Assembly (NCBI GenBank): GCA_038230275.1
Contig: JBBRNO010000011.1
Span: forward strand, 1 to 64,000
DNA length: 64,000 bases
Direction of reading: 5' to 3'
Source: JANXXV01 sp038230275
Lineage (GTDB): Bacteria; Acidobacteriota; Terriglobia; Bryobacterales; Bryobacteraceae
In this document: piece after piece, positions 36,519 through 45,322 of the stretch
Numbering within the stretch: the first letter of the stretch is position 1
How the letters are laid out: every line of letters begins with the position of its first letter
Program-made: the position numbers and the translations under genes
The notes under the pieces: model-generated
Told to the model about the DNA's origin: nothing
The model's database searches: none
The model's input: the letters and a program-made list of their open reading frames with translations, nothing else

Positions 36519-38710
36519 ACATCAAGCGGATTCTAGGCATCGACACATTGCAGGAGAAGTACGCCTACTCCACCGACCCGCGCTTTGGCTACACCTCGTC
36601 GGAAAAGATTCCCGATAGCTGGGTTCCCACAACGTGCGGCTATTGCTCGGTCGGTTGCGGCATGTTGATCGGCGTCAAGGATGGCAAAGCGATCACGGTC
36701 CGGGGCGATGTCGATCATCCCGTGAACCAGGGCAAGCTCTGTCCAAAAGGCCTTTCCGAACACTACATGATCGAGGCCGATACCCGCGCCCGCTATCCGA
36801 TGCTCCGCGAGAACGGCAAGCTCGGCCGCGTGAGTTGGGACACCGCGCTTTCCACCATGCTGGAGAAGTTCGGCGCCGTACAGGCGAAGTTCGGCAAAGA
36901 CGCGCTGGGCATCATCGGCACCGGGCAGCTGGTAACCGAGGAGTTCTACACGCTCGGCAAGCTGGCGCAAATCGGCTTCGGCACCAAGAACTATTGCGGC
37001 AACACAACGCTCTGCATGGCCAGCGCGGTGGCCGGATACAAACGAACCTTCGGCGGTGACGGACCTCCCGGCGCCTACGAGGATCTGGAGAAGGCCGACG
37101 TAGTTCTGCTGATCGGCGCCAACATTGCCGACAACCATCCCATCCTTTGCCAGCGCCTGGAAAAGAACACGCACAAGACGTTGATTGTCGCCGACCCTCG
37201 CGTGACCAAAACGGCGATGATGGCCGATGTCTTCCTGCCAGTGAAGCCGCGCTCCGATATTGCGCTGCTGAACGGCATGATGCACATCCTGATTCGCGCC
37301 GGCTTGATCGATCACGATTACATCGCCAGACACACCACCGGCTTTGCAGATTTGAAGGCTTCGCTAGACAAGTACACCCCGGAGCATGTCTCCACGCTCA
37401 CCGGCTTGAGCCAGGAACTGATCTATAAGACGGCCCTGCTCTACGGCCGCGCCAAGGCCGCCTTTATCGGTTGGACGATGGGCGTGAACCACTCCACGCA
37501 AGGTGCGGAAACGGTAAACGCGATCAACAATCTGGCGCTGATTACCGGCAACATCGGCCGCGAAGGCGCTTCGCCGTTCAGCATCACCGGACAGTGCAAC
37601 GCGATGGGCACGCGCGAAACCGGATGCACGTCTGGCCTTCCAGGCTACCGCAAGTTCGAAAGCCCGGAGGACCGGCAGCAGATCGCCAACTTCTGGAATG
37701 TGGATGTTTCGAGGATCCCCACATCGCGCGGGCTGGCATACCCGGACATTATCGAGGGCGCGGTGGGCAGGAAGATCCGCGCGCTGTGGATCATCGCCAC
37801 CAACCCTGTGGTCTCCTACCCGAACTTCGCCGTGTTGAAGCAGGCGTTTGAGAATCTCGAATTCCTGGTGGTTCAAGATGGCTTCGCGCCCACGCCCACC
37901 ACCGAATACGCGCACCTGGTTTTGCCTGCCGCCATCTGGGGAGAGAAAGAGGGCACCTACACCAATTCGGAACGCCGCGTCAGCAAAGTGAACAAGGCGG
38001 TGGAACCCCCAGGCGAAGCGAAGTCGGACTTCGACATCTTCCTGGCCATCGCTGAGAAGCTCGGCTGCAAGGATCATCTCTATCCGGGCTGGAGCGGACC
38101 GCGTTACGCTTTCGACGAATGGCGGCGCGTCTCAAAAGGCCGCCCTTGCGACTACTCCGGCATGACCTATGAACTGATTGAAGAGCATGGCGGATTGCAG
38201 TGGCCGTTTCCGGAAGGCGCAGTGCCATCGGTGACGCGTATGTACGAAGATGGCAAATTCCAGACCGCCGACGGCAGGGCGAACCTGATTCCCATTGAAT
38301 GGGAACCGTTCCCCGATCAACCCGTGAAGGACTTTCCCTTCGTCTTCAATACCGGCCGCACGGTGGAACACTGGCACACGCGGACGAAGACAGGCAAAGT
38401 GCCGATTCTGGAAGGCATGTCTCCGCGGGCGTGGCTCGAGATGAATCCGCGCGATGCCAAGAAGCTGGAACTCAAGCCGCACGACAAAGTGGACATCGTT
38501 TCTAAACGAAGCCGTGTGAGCGGCGTGGAACTGCGCATCACGGAGATTGTGGCGCCTGGGCAGGTTTTCATGCCGTTCCACTTCGCCGAAACGAATTCCA
38601 ATCTGATTACGCAGAGTGCGTTCGATCCGATTTCGCGTGAACCGAATTACAAGCAGTGCGCGGTCAGGGTGGAAAAAACCGGAGCAGGTCACATGGGAGC
38701 CGCACAATGA
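36515..38710 (+). CDS. nasA: Assimilatory nitrate reductase, molybdopterin catalytic subunit
   Basis: 731 residues. The N-terminal 4Fe-4S motif CGYCSVGC (about 41-48) with CPKG downstream opens a molybdopterin oxidoreductase. NasA/NarB-like stretches include GQLVTEEFYTLGKL, NTTLCMASAVAGYKRTFGGD, GWTMGVNHSTQGAETVNAIN and QCNAMGTRETGCTSG; the C-terminal molydopterin dinucleotide-binding domain has NTGRTVEHWHTRTKTG. The ATG at 36515 overlaps the upstream stop by 4 nt. No twin-arginine signal is visible, so it is cytoplasmic, as for assimilatory enzymes. A longer frame opens at 36269 inside the previous gene and is discarded. Confidence 0.92.
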   Translation: MNIKRILGIDTLQEKYAYSTDPRFGYTSSEKIPDSWVPTTCGYCSVGCGMLIGVKDGKAITVRGDVDHPVNQGKLCPKGLSEHYMIEADTRARYPMLRENGKLGRVSWDTALSTMLEKFGAVQAKFGKDALGIIGTGQLVTEEFYTLGKLAQIGFGTKNYCGNTTLCMASAVAGYKRTFGGDGPPGAYEDLEKADVVLLIGANIADNHPILCQRLEKNTHKTLIVADPRVTKTAMMADVFLPVKPRSDIALLNGMMHILIRAGLIDHDYIARHTTGFADLKASLDKYTPEHVSTLTGLSQELIYKTALLYGRAKAAFIGWTMGVNHSTQGAETVNAINNLALITGNIGREGASPFSITGQCNAMGTRETGCTSGLPGYRKFESPEDRQQIANFWNVDVSRIPTSRGLAYPDIIEGAVGRKIRALWIIATNPVVSYPNFAVLKQAFENLEFLVVQDGFAPTPTTEYAHLVLPAAIWGEKEGTYTNSERRVSKVNKAVEPPGEAKSDFDIFLAIAEKLGCKDHLYPGWSGPRYAFDEWRRVSKGRPCDYSGMTYELIEEHGGLQWPFPEGAVPSVTRMYEDGKFQTADGRANLIPIEWEPFPDQPVKDFPFVFNTGRTVEHWHTRTKTGKVPILEGMSPRAWLEMNPRDAKKLELKPHDKVDIVSKRSRVSGVELRITEIVAPGQVFMPFHFAETNSNLITQSAFDPISREPNYKQCAVRVEKTGAGHMGAAQ

Positions 38711-41127
38711 AGCAATTAGTCGTCATCGGAAATGGCATGGCCGGCGTGGCCTGCATCGAACAGATCCTGAAGCATGAGCCGAAGTTCGAGATTACGGTGT
38801 TCGGCGATGAGACGCACGTCAATTACAATCGCATTCTTCTCTCCTCCGTACTGGCGGGCGAGAAGGACATGGACGACATCACGCTCAACGGCCTTGATTG
38901 GTATCAGCAGAATGGCATTGGCTTGCAGTTAGGAGTGCGAATCGTCGACATTGACCCGGACGGCAGGACAGTGACCGGTGATGACGGTAGCATCACCGAG
39001 TACGACAAGCTGCTGATCGCCACGGGAAGCAGCGCCTTCATCCCGAATATTCCGGGCATCAACAAGAAGAACGTCTTCACATTCCGGAGTCTGGACGACA
39101 CCAAAGGGTTGATTGAGCGTTCGCGGCCCGGCATGAAAGCAACCGTGATCGGTGGCGGATTGCTCGGTCTGGAAGCCGCGCGGGGACTGCAGGTGCAGGG
39201 TTGCGATGTGACGGTGGTGCACTTGACGCCGACGCTGATGGACAAGCAACTCGACGTAGTTGGCGGGGCTTACGTCAAGAGCAAGATGGAACGGCTGGGC
39301 GTGCGCGTGATGTGCGGCAAGTCCACGCGGGCGCTGCTGGGCAACGGCAAGGTGGAAGGGCTGGAATTCATTGACGGCGAAACCATCGACGCCGATCTGG
39401 TGGTCATCGCCGCCGGTATTCGCCCGAACGTGACGCTGGGTCTTAAAGCGGGGCTGGAAATCAATCGCGGCATCATCGTCAACGATCATATGGAGACGTC
39501 GCACCCGGACATCTTCGCCGTAGGCGAGTGCGTGGAGCACCGCGGCACAACGTACGGGCTGGTTGCACCGCTGTATGAGCAGGGCAAGATTCTTGCGGCG
39601 ACTATCACCGGAAATAAGGGCCCGACGTACGAGGGCACCGTGCAGGCAGCGAAGTTGAAGGTAGCCGGCGTGGATGTCTTCTCCGCCGGAGACTATGACG
39701 AGCACTCCATTCCAGGCACCGAAGTGGTGCGCTATGAGGACGCAGCACTCGGCATCTACAAGAAGCTGACCTTGCGGGACGGCCGCCTCGCGGGTGTGAT
39801 TCTAGTGGGCGACATTTCCGACAGTGGCCGCTACATGGAATGGCTGCGCGCACGAACGGACCTGACGGTGATGCGCCGCAGCCTGCTGTTCCCCGAACCA
39901 GTGGTTGCGGCGGGCGACCCTGGAGTGGGCGTTGCGGAGATGGCCGACGGAGAGACCGTTTGCGGCTGCCTGGGCGTTACGAAAGGCGCCATCATCTCGG
40001 CGATTCACGAAAACGGCATCAATACGTTTGCCCGGTTAAAAGAGTGTACACGCGCTTCCACCGGATGCGGCAGTTGCGCCGGCCTGTGCCAGTCGCTATT
40101 GAAAGCGGTGGCTCCGGAATTTGAAGAAGAGACGAAGAAAGTGCTGTGCGGCTGCCTGCCGTTCTCCCAGGAACAACTGCGGGAGATCGCCAAGACGCAG
40201 CGGCTTAAATCGGTCCAGGACATTCTCGATATTTACGGCAACGGGATCGGCTGCGAAGTCTGTAAGCCGGCGCTGAGCTACATGGTGGATGTGATCTGGT
40301 GCGGCGATCACGAAGAGGATCGCTCCGCGCGATTCATCAACGATCGCGTTCACGCCAATATTCAGAAGGACGGAACCTTCTCAGTGATCCCGCGCATTCG
40401 CGGCGGCATCACGTCAGCGGCCGAACTGCGCAAGATTGCCGATGTGGCCGACAAGTACAAAGTTCCGATGGTGAAGATCACCGGCAGCCAGCGCATCGAT
40501 CTATTAGGGGTGAAGAAAGCGGACTTGCCGAAGATGTGGGCCGACTTGGGAATGATTTCCGGACAAGCCTACACCAAAGGCGTGCGCATGGTGAAGACCT
40601 GCGTGGGCACCGACTACTGCCGCTTTGGGACGCAGGATTCCACGGCGGCAGGTATCGAACTCGAAGCGCGGCTGGAGAATCTGTTCACGCCGCACAAAGT
40701 GAAGATGGCCACCGTGGGCTGCCCGCGCAATTGCGCTGAGGCTACGGTGAAGGACATCGGTATGGTTGGCCAGGAAGGCAGCTGGCAGGTTGTGGTGGGC
40801 GGGGCCGCCGGTAAGAGCGTCCGTAAGGCCGACCTGCTGATCACCGCCGAGACCACACCCGAGGCCATTGAAGCCTGCGAGTTGTTCTTCCAGTATTACC
40901 GCGAGAACGGCAACTATCTGGAACGGACCTACGACTTTGTGGAGCGCATAGGGATGGAGAAGATTCGTAAAGAAACCGTCTATGCACCAGAACCGGTACG
41001 CAAGAAACTGCTGGCCCGGTTAAGAAAGGCGAAGATGCTTTCCAAAGACGCATGGCTTGAGCGGGACACTCCGGTGAGCCCGACGCAGTTCGTACAAATT
41101 CAACCGATGGAGGCCGTGCTGGCATGA
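38707..41127 (+). CDS. nirB: Nitrite reductase (NAD(P)H) large subunit
   Basis: 806 residues. FAD/NAD-binding oxidoreductase domain (VVIGNGMAGVACIEQI; GGGLLGLEAARGLQ), two BFD-like [2Fe-2S] domains (CGCLGVTKGAIISAI with CGSCAGLC; CGCLPFSQEQLREIA with CEVC), then the sirohaem/4Fe-4S domain with CVGTDYCRFG and GCPRNCAEA. Reduces nitrite to ammonium in the cytoplasm. The start at 38707 overlaps nasA by ATGA. Typical NirB length and order. Confidence 0.94.
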   Translation: MKQLVVIGNGMAGVACIEQILKHEPKFEITVFGDETHVNYNRILLSSVLAGEKDMDDITLNGLDWYQQNGIGLQLGVRIVDIDPDGRTVTGDDGSITEYDKLLIATGSSAFIPNIPGINKKNVFTFRSLDDTKGLIERSRPGMKATVIGGGLLGLEAARGLQVQGCDVTVVHLTPTLMDKQLDVVGGAYVKSKMERLGVRVMCGKSTRALLGNGKVEGLEFIDGETIDADLVVIAAGIRPNVTLGLKAGLEINRGIIVNDHMETSHPDIFAVGECVEHRGTTYGLVAPLYEQGKILAATITGNKGPTYEGTVQAAKLKVAGVDVFSAGDYDEHSIPGTEVVRYEDAALGIYKKLTLRDGRLAGVILVGDISDSGRYMEWLRARTDLTVMRRSLLFPEPVVAAGDPGVGVAEMADGETVCGCLGVTKGAIISAIHENGINTFARLKECTRASTGCGSCAGLCQSLLKAVAPEFEEETKKVLCGCLPFSQEQLREIAKTQRLKSVQDILDIYGNGIGCEVCKPALSYMVDVIWCGDHEEDRSARFINDRVHANIQKDGTFSVIPRIRGGITSAAELRKIADVADKYKVPMVKITGSQRIDLLGVKKADLPKMWADLGMISGQAYTKGVRMVKTCVGTDYCRFGTQDSTAAGIELEARLENLFTPHKVKMATVGCPRNCAEATVKDIGMVGQEGSWQVVVGGAAGKSVRKADLLITAETTPEAIEACELFFQYYRENGNYLERTYDFVERIGMEKIRKETVYAPEPVRKKLLARLRKAKMLSKDAWLERDTPVSPTQFVQIQPMEAVLA

Positions 41128-41474
41128 GCTGGATTCGAATTACAGAAATAGAAAACATCCCCGTACGCGAGGGACGCGCAGTGAAGATCGATCGGGACGA
41201 GATCGCCGTCTTCAATTTGGGAGACCGGTTCGCGGCAATCGAGAATCGCTGTCCCCACAGCGGCGGCCCCCTCTGCGACGGCATTGTCAGTGGAGCTACG
41301 GTGATCTGCCCGCTGCACGGGTGGAAGGTTTGCCTGGATACGGGCGACATTCTGAAACCGCAAGTCCCGGTTCGGGTGGAAGTCTATCCGGTTAGGGTTT
41401 CAGGCGGCGTGCTGGAAGTGGATGTACCGGAACGGCAGCCGATGGAAGATCGCCGGCGCGGGGTGGCGGCATGA
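41124..41474 (+). CDS. nirD: Nitrite reductase small subunit, Rieske-type
   Basis: 116 residues with a Rieske [2Fe-2S] fold: CPHSGGPL (C-x-H) and CPLHGW (C-x-x-H) ligands. NirD partner of NirB. ATGA overlaps on both sides with nirB and the transporter gene. The final 15 residues (RQPMEDRRRG) are a basic tail. Confidence 0.92.
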   Translation: MSWIRITEIENIPVREGRAVKIDRDEIAVFNLGDRFAAIENRCPHSGGPLCDGIVSGATVICPLHGWKVCLDTGDILKPQVPVRVEVYPVRVSGGVLEVDVPERQPMEDRRRGVAA

Positions 41475-42733
41475 CGTTCAGTGGATTCCGCAAGGCCGGA
41501 AATACGCCCACGCTGGTGGCATCGTTTCTCTACTTTGATGTCAGCTTCATGGTCTGGGTAATCTTAGGTCCGCTGGGCCCGTTCATTGGCGATGCGTTGA
41601 AACTCAGCGCCACGCAGAAGGGCTTTCTGATCGCACTGCCGCTGCTGGCCGGTTCCTTCTTCCGTCCCATCATGGGACTACTTGCCGACCGAATCGGTGG
41701 ACGCAAGACCGGGTTGATTGGGCTTGCACTCACATTGATTCCGCTGATTGCCGGGTGGCAATTTGCCACCACTCTCACCGACTTCCATCTGATAGGGCTG
41801 ATGCTGGGCGTGGCCGGCGCCAGCTTCGCGGTGGCGCTGCCGTTAGCCAGCCGCTGGTATCCGCCGGAATACCAGGGCATGGCCATGGGCCTCGCCGGTG
41901 CTGGAAATTCAGGGACGCTGCTGGCTACGTTGTTCGCGCCGCGTCTGGCAACAGCGCTTGGGTTCCACGGCGTCTTTGCGATCGCCCTGATTCCGGTGTG
42001 CCTGGTGATGATCGCGTTCGCGCTGCTGGCCAAGGACAGTCCGAAGCACGTAAAGGTCAGCGGCTGGAGCGATTACGCGGAAGTCCTTCGCGAGAAAGAC
42101 ACCGGCTGGTTCTGCATGATGTACTGCATGACTTTTGGAAGCTTCGTCGGGCTGGCGAGTTTTCTTACCGTCTTCTTTCACGACCAGTATGGTCTGTCCA
42201 AAGTGGCAGCCGGCGATTTCACCACGTTCGCGGTGCTAGCTGGCAGCTTTCTGCGGCCCGTTGGCGGAATGATCTCAGATCGCATTGGCGGCTACAAATT
42301 GCTGCTCGTCCTGCTGGCCGGGGTCAGTGTCTGCCTGGCGGCAATCGGGATCGTACCTCCGGTGAACGTCGCGCTGCTGTTATTGATTCTTGCCATGGGC
42401 ATGCTTGGAATGGGCAATGGGGCGGTGTTCCAGATGCTTCCGCAACGCTTCCCCGCGCGGGTTGGAATTCTCACGGGCATCGTTGGCGCCGCAGGCGGTG
42501 TGGGTGGATTCCTACTGCCTTCGATGCTGGGCACAATCAAGGACCGCACCGGCCAGTACGGCATCGGGTTCGGCATCTGCGCTGCCGCGATTTTCTGCGG
42601 AGCACTGGTGCTGCTTTACCTTGGGCATAGTTGGCTTGCCTCTTGGGGATCGGCCTCGGCGAATCGTGCCGGACTCTTCTCTTATCGCGGTTTCACCCGC
42701 GCCGAAGAGGACGCTAGCGATCTGGCCGCGTAG
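41471..42733 (+). CDS. narK: MFS nitrate/nitrite transporter, NarK/NasA type
   Basis: 420 residues with about 12 hydrophobic segments. NarK-type signatures: FDVSFMVWVILGPLGPFIGD, GLLADRIGGRKTG after helix 2, GVAGASFAVALPLASRWYPPE and AGAGNSGTLLATLFAPRLA. The NxGxG-like nitrate signature is seen as GAGNSG. Imports nitrate for the assimilation enzymes encoded immediately upstream (ATGA overlap with nirD). Confidence 0.92.
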   Translation: MTFSGFRKAGNTPTLVASFLYFDVSFMVWVILGPLGPFIGDALKLSATQKGFLIALPLLAGSFFRPIMGLLADRIGGRKTGLIGLALTLIPLIAGWQFATTLTDFHLIGLMLGVAGASFAVALPLASRWYPPEYQGMAMGLAGAGNSGTLLATLFAPRLATALGFHGVFAIALIPVCLVMIAFALLAKDSPKHVKVSGWSDYAEVLREKDTGWFCMMYCMTFGSFVGLASFLTVFFHDQYGLSKVAAGDFTTFAVLAGSFLRPVGGMISDRIGGYKLLLVLLAGVSVCLAAIGIVPPVNVALLLLILAMGMLGMGNGAVFQMLPQRFPARVGILTGIVGAAGGVGGFLLPSMLGTIKDRTGQYGIGFGICAAAIFCGALVLLYLGHSWLASWGSASANRAGLFSYRGFTRAEEDASDLAA

Positions 42734-42777
42734 TCTTTTCTCACTCGTAGCATCAAGCACAATCGGGAGTAAAGAAG

Positions 42778-44094
42778 ATGATTAGAAGAGCTGTATTCAC
42801 TGCAGCGCTGGCTGGGCTACAAGTGTATGCGCAGCAGGCAGCGGTACCCTCAAATAACTTTGTCCCAACGGATGAGCTGAATAGCCAACTTCCGAAGTGG
42901 GTCCGATTCAGCGGCGAATACCGCGGCCGGTTGGAAGGATTTACAGGCGGCGGGTTCAAACCAGACAATAGCGACCTCTATTTCCTGAACCGGTTTCGCA
43001 TCAACATGAAATTGCAGCCGGCATCCTGGTTGAAGTTCCAATTTCAAGGGCAGGACGCGCGAGTCTGGGGCAAGAAACAGAATCCGGCGGCGCCTCCGTT
43101 TCAGGACACCATGGATCTTCGCGTAGCCTTTGTGGAAGTGGGGGACAGTGAAAAAGGAACCTATGGATTTCGCTTTGGCCGGCAGGAATTGAACTTCGGC
43201 GAACAGCGATTGCTGGGAAGCCTCAACTGGACGAACACTTCGCGGACCTTTGACGCCGCGCGCGGAACCCTTCGATACAAAGGCTACCGTTTGGACGCCT
43301 TCGCTTCCACCGTGGTGAACGCGACAGACGGCGAATTCAACGAACATACCGATGGCAACAATCTGCACGGCCTGTATGGAGGGATCGAAAAACTGGTGCC
43401 GAATGCTGTCATTGAGCCCTATTTGTTCTGGCGGCTTTCGCAACGCCTGACCACGGAAACCGGTACCCGTGGAAACCTCGACTTCAAGACGGCGGGAATC
43501 CGCTTTGTGGGCAAGCTGCCGATGGGATTAGATTACGCTACCGAAATGGCAAAGCAAACAGGAGGCCTGGGAACGGACGACATCGGCGCTTGGGCAGGCC
43601 ACTGGCGGCTAGGCTATACAGTGCCGAAGCTTCGGTACAAACCCAGGCTAGTGGCCGAATATAACTATGCCAGTGGCGACAAGAATGCGAAAGATGGAAA
43701 GCGCGGCACTTTTGATCCGCTATATCCAACTGGTCACGATAAATACGGCTTGGCTGACCAGGTAGGCTGGAAGAACATTCATGACTTGCGGCTGGGCACG
43801 GAATTCAAACCGCACGCCAAGTGGCTGGTCTCCAGCTTCTTCCATGACTGGTGGCTGGCCAGTGCAACCGATGCGCTCTATGCGGCGAACGGTGCAGTAG
43901 TGGCACGATCCACGGCTGGTGCGGCGGGCAAGCACGTCGGGGAAGAAATCGATGTGCAGGCGACCTACACAGTCAATAGACAATTGCAGGTGGCCGGTGG
44001 CTTTGGACATATCTTTCCGGGTCAGTTTCTGAAAACCGCAACGCCTGGCAAGAGCTACAACTTCCCTTATCTGATGCTTGGATACTCGTTCTAA
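42778..44094 (+). CDS. Outer-membrane porin, alginate-export family
   Basis: 438 residues. Short signal peptide (RAVFTAALAGLQVYAQQ), then beta-strand-rich sequence typical of alginate export/AlgE-like barrels: FSGEYRGRLEGFTGGGFKPD, FLNRFRINMKLQPASWLKFQ, FGRQELNFGEQRLLGS, ending in PYLMLGYSF with the terminal Phe. Placed 44 nt after narK on the same strand with AGAAG before the ATG; it may supply nitrate passage across the outer membrane (inference). Confidence 0.85.
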   Translation: MIRRAVFTAALAGLQVYAQQAAVPSNNFVPTDELNSQLPKWVRFSGEYRGRLEGFTGGGFKPDNSDLYFLNRFRINMKLQPASWLKFQFQGQDARVWGKKQNPAAPPFQDTMDLRVAFVEVGDSEKGTYGFRFGRQELNFGEQRLLGSLNWTNTSRTFDAARGTLRYKGYRLDAFASTVVNATDGEFNEHTDGNNLHGLYGGIEKLVPNAVIEPYLFWRLSQRLTTETGTRGNLDFKTAGIRFVGKLPMGLDYATEMAKQTGGLGTDDIGAWAGHWRLGYTVPKLRYKPRLVAEYNYASGDKNAKDGKRGTFDPLYPTGHDKYGLADQVGWKNIHDLRLGTEFKPHAKWLVSSFFHDWWLASATDALYAANGAVVARSTAGAAGKHVGEEIDVQATYTVNRQLQVAGGFGHIFPGQFLKTATPGKSYNFPYLMLGYSF

Positions 44095-44355
44095 AGAGAC
44101 CACCATGGAATCACATGTAGATCCACTTGCGGCGTGGGAAACTAAGGCGCGGTCGCAAGCCTCGCCGCCCATAGTATTCATTTGAGCCCGGCTTCAAATA
44201 CGTATTGAACATGCCGCCACCCGTGCGCCCCATCTCCGCATCGTAAGTGTCGGCTTGTACTGCTGTATGCGCTCAGGACAGAGAGCCAGGAAACGATCAA
44301 TGCCATGAATACGCCCGCGCTACATCCAGCTTGGGGTACAAATGACGTTTTAGCG
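44095..44355. other. Intergenic, no gene seen
   Basis: 261 nt after the porin. No ORF with family features and no T-rich terminator recognised before the long hairpin at 44356. Confidence 0.4.
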
Positions 44356-44395
44356 GAAGGGCTCCTTGCCCTACACTGGTTGCAAGGAGCCCTTC
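44356..44395 (+). terminator. 14-bp perfect inverted repeat covering the DinB ribosome binding site
   Basis: GAAGGGCTCCTTGC (44356-44369) and GCAAGGAGCCCTTC (44382-44395), 12-nt loop, ending 3 nt before the ATG at 44399. The right arm contains the Shine-Dalgarno AAGGAG. It may be a terminator for the porin transcript (only TCT follows, no long T run) or a structure that blocks translation of the next gene. Confidence 0.5.
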
Positions 44396-44398
44396 TCT

Positions 44399-44899
44399 AT
44401 GAGCCTGGCCGATACGATTACTGCTGAACTGGAACGCGAAGCTGTCAGCACGCGAAATCTGCTGCAACTGGTTCCCGACGACAAACTCACCTGGAAACCG
44501 CACGATACATCGATGACGCTGGGGCTGCTTGCCAACCACATTGCGACCTTGCCTGGCGGAATGGCCCTGGTGGGCGCGATGGATCACCTGGATTACGGAA
44601 ATTTCACGCCACCGTCCCAACCGGAATCCACGGCAGCAGTGCTGGCAGCTTTCGATGAAGGCGTGAAGCAGGCGGTCGCCACGATTGGCGCAATGAGCGA
44701 CGCAGACTTGATGAAGAGCTGGTCGCTGAATAAAGGCGGCAGCGCAATTTTTTCCGTTCCCCGCGCGGGCCTTTTCCGGACGATTCTACTCAACCACCTC
44801 TATCACCATCGCGGTCAGCTCAGCGTATATCTGCGCATGCTGGGACTCCGCCTGCCGTCCATCTACGGACCAAGTGCGGATGAAAATCCGTTCGGATAG
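44399..44899 (+). CDS. DinB-like protein
   Basis: 166 residues, four-helix DinB/YfiT fold: MSLADTITAELEREA, LLQLVPDDKLTWKPHDTSMT, LANHIATLPGG with the first metal histidine, and LLNHLYHHRGQLSVYLRMLG with the two later histidines. Putative metal-dependent thiol-using transferase family; exact function unknown. ATG 44399 is chosen because AAGGAG stands 9 nt before it; the frame opens at 44366 inside the hairpin. Confidence 0.88.
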   Translation: MSLADTITAELEREAVSTRNLLQLVPDDKLTWKPHDTSMTLGLLANHIATLPGGMALVGAMDHLDYGNFTPPSQPESTAAVLAAFDEGVKQAVATIGAMSDADLMKSWSLNKGGSAIFSVPRAGLFRTILLNHLYHHRGQLSVYLRMLGLRLPSIYGPSADENPFG

Positions 44900-45005
44900 C
44901 AGTCCGCGCAGGCTCCCCGAATGGACGGTTGTTGCGATAGACTGATCCCACGCGATGCCGCACTCCGCCGGCGAAAAGCCCGGACCGGCTTCAAGAGGAG
45001 CGAAT

Positions 45006-45290
45006 ATGATCGTCGTACGGAATTGCTTTGTTGCCAAGCCGGGCCACGCAAGCAAGCTTGCCGCCCAACTGAAGGAATCGGCAGTCGCTGCCCAACTGTC
45101 CAAACACCGTGTGCTGACCGATCTGACCGGGGATTTCAACCGGGTCATCCTGGAATTCGAAGCGGAGAACATCTCAGAGTTTGAGGCGCGGATGAAGCAG
45201 TACGCGACCGACGAGGTATTCCGCGAGAAAATGAAAGGCTACACGGAACTGTGGATTACCGGCAGCCGGGAGATTTTGCAGATCGCCTGA
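45006..45290 (+). CDS. Small dimeric alpha/beta-barrel protein (ABM/NIPSNAP-like)
   Basis: 94 residues starting MIVVRNCFVAKPGHASKLAA, ending TELWITGSREILQIA; the pattern fits ferredoxin-like dimeric barrels such as antibiotic-biosynthesis monooxygenase-like or NIPSNAP proteins. AGAGGAG upstream of ATG 45006 sets the start. No catalytic assignment is possible. Confidence 0.65.
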   Translation: MIVVRNCFVAKPGHASKLAAQLKESAVAAQLSKHRVLTDLTGDFNRVILEFEAENISEFEARMKQYATDEVFREKMKGYTELWITGSREILQIA

Positions 45291-45322
45291 TGGCAGGCCT
45301 TATTGCGGAAAGAGAGAGGTGG

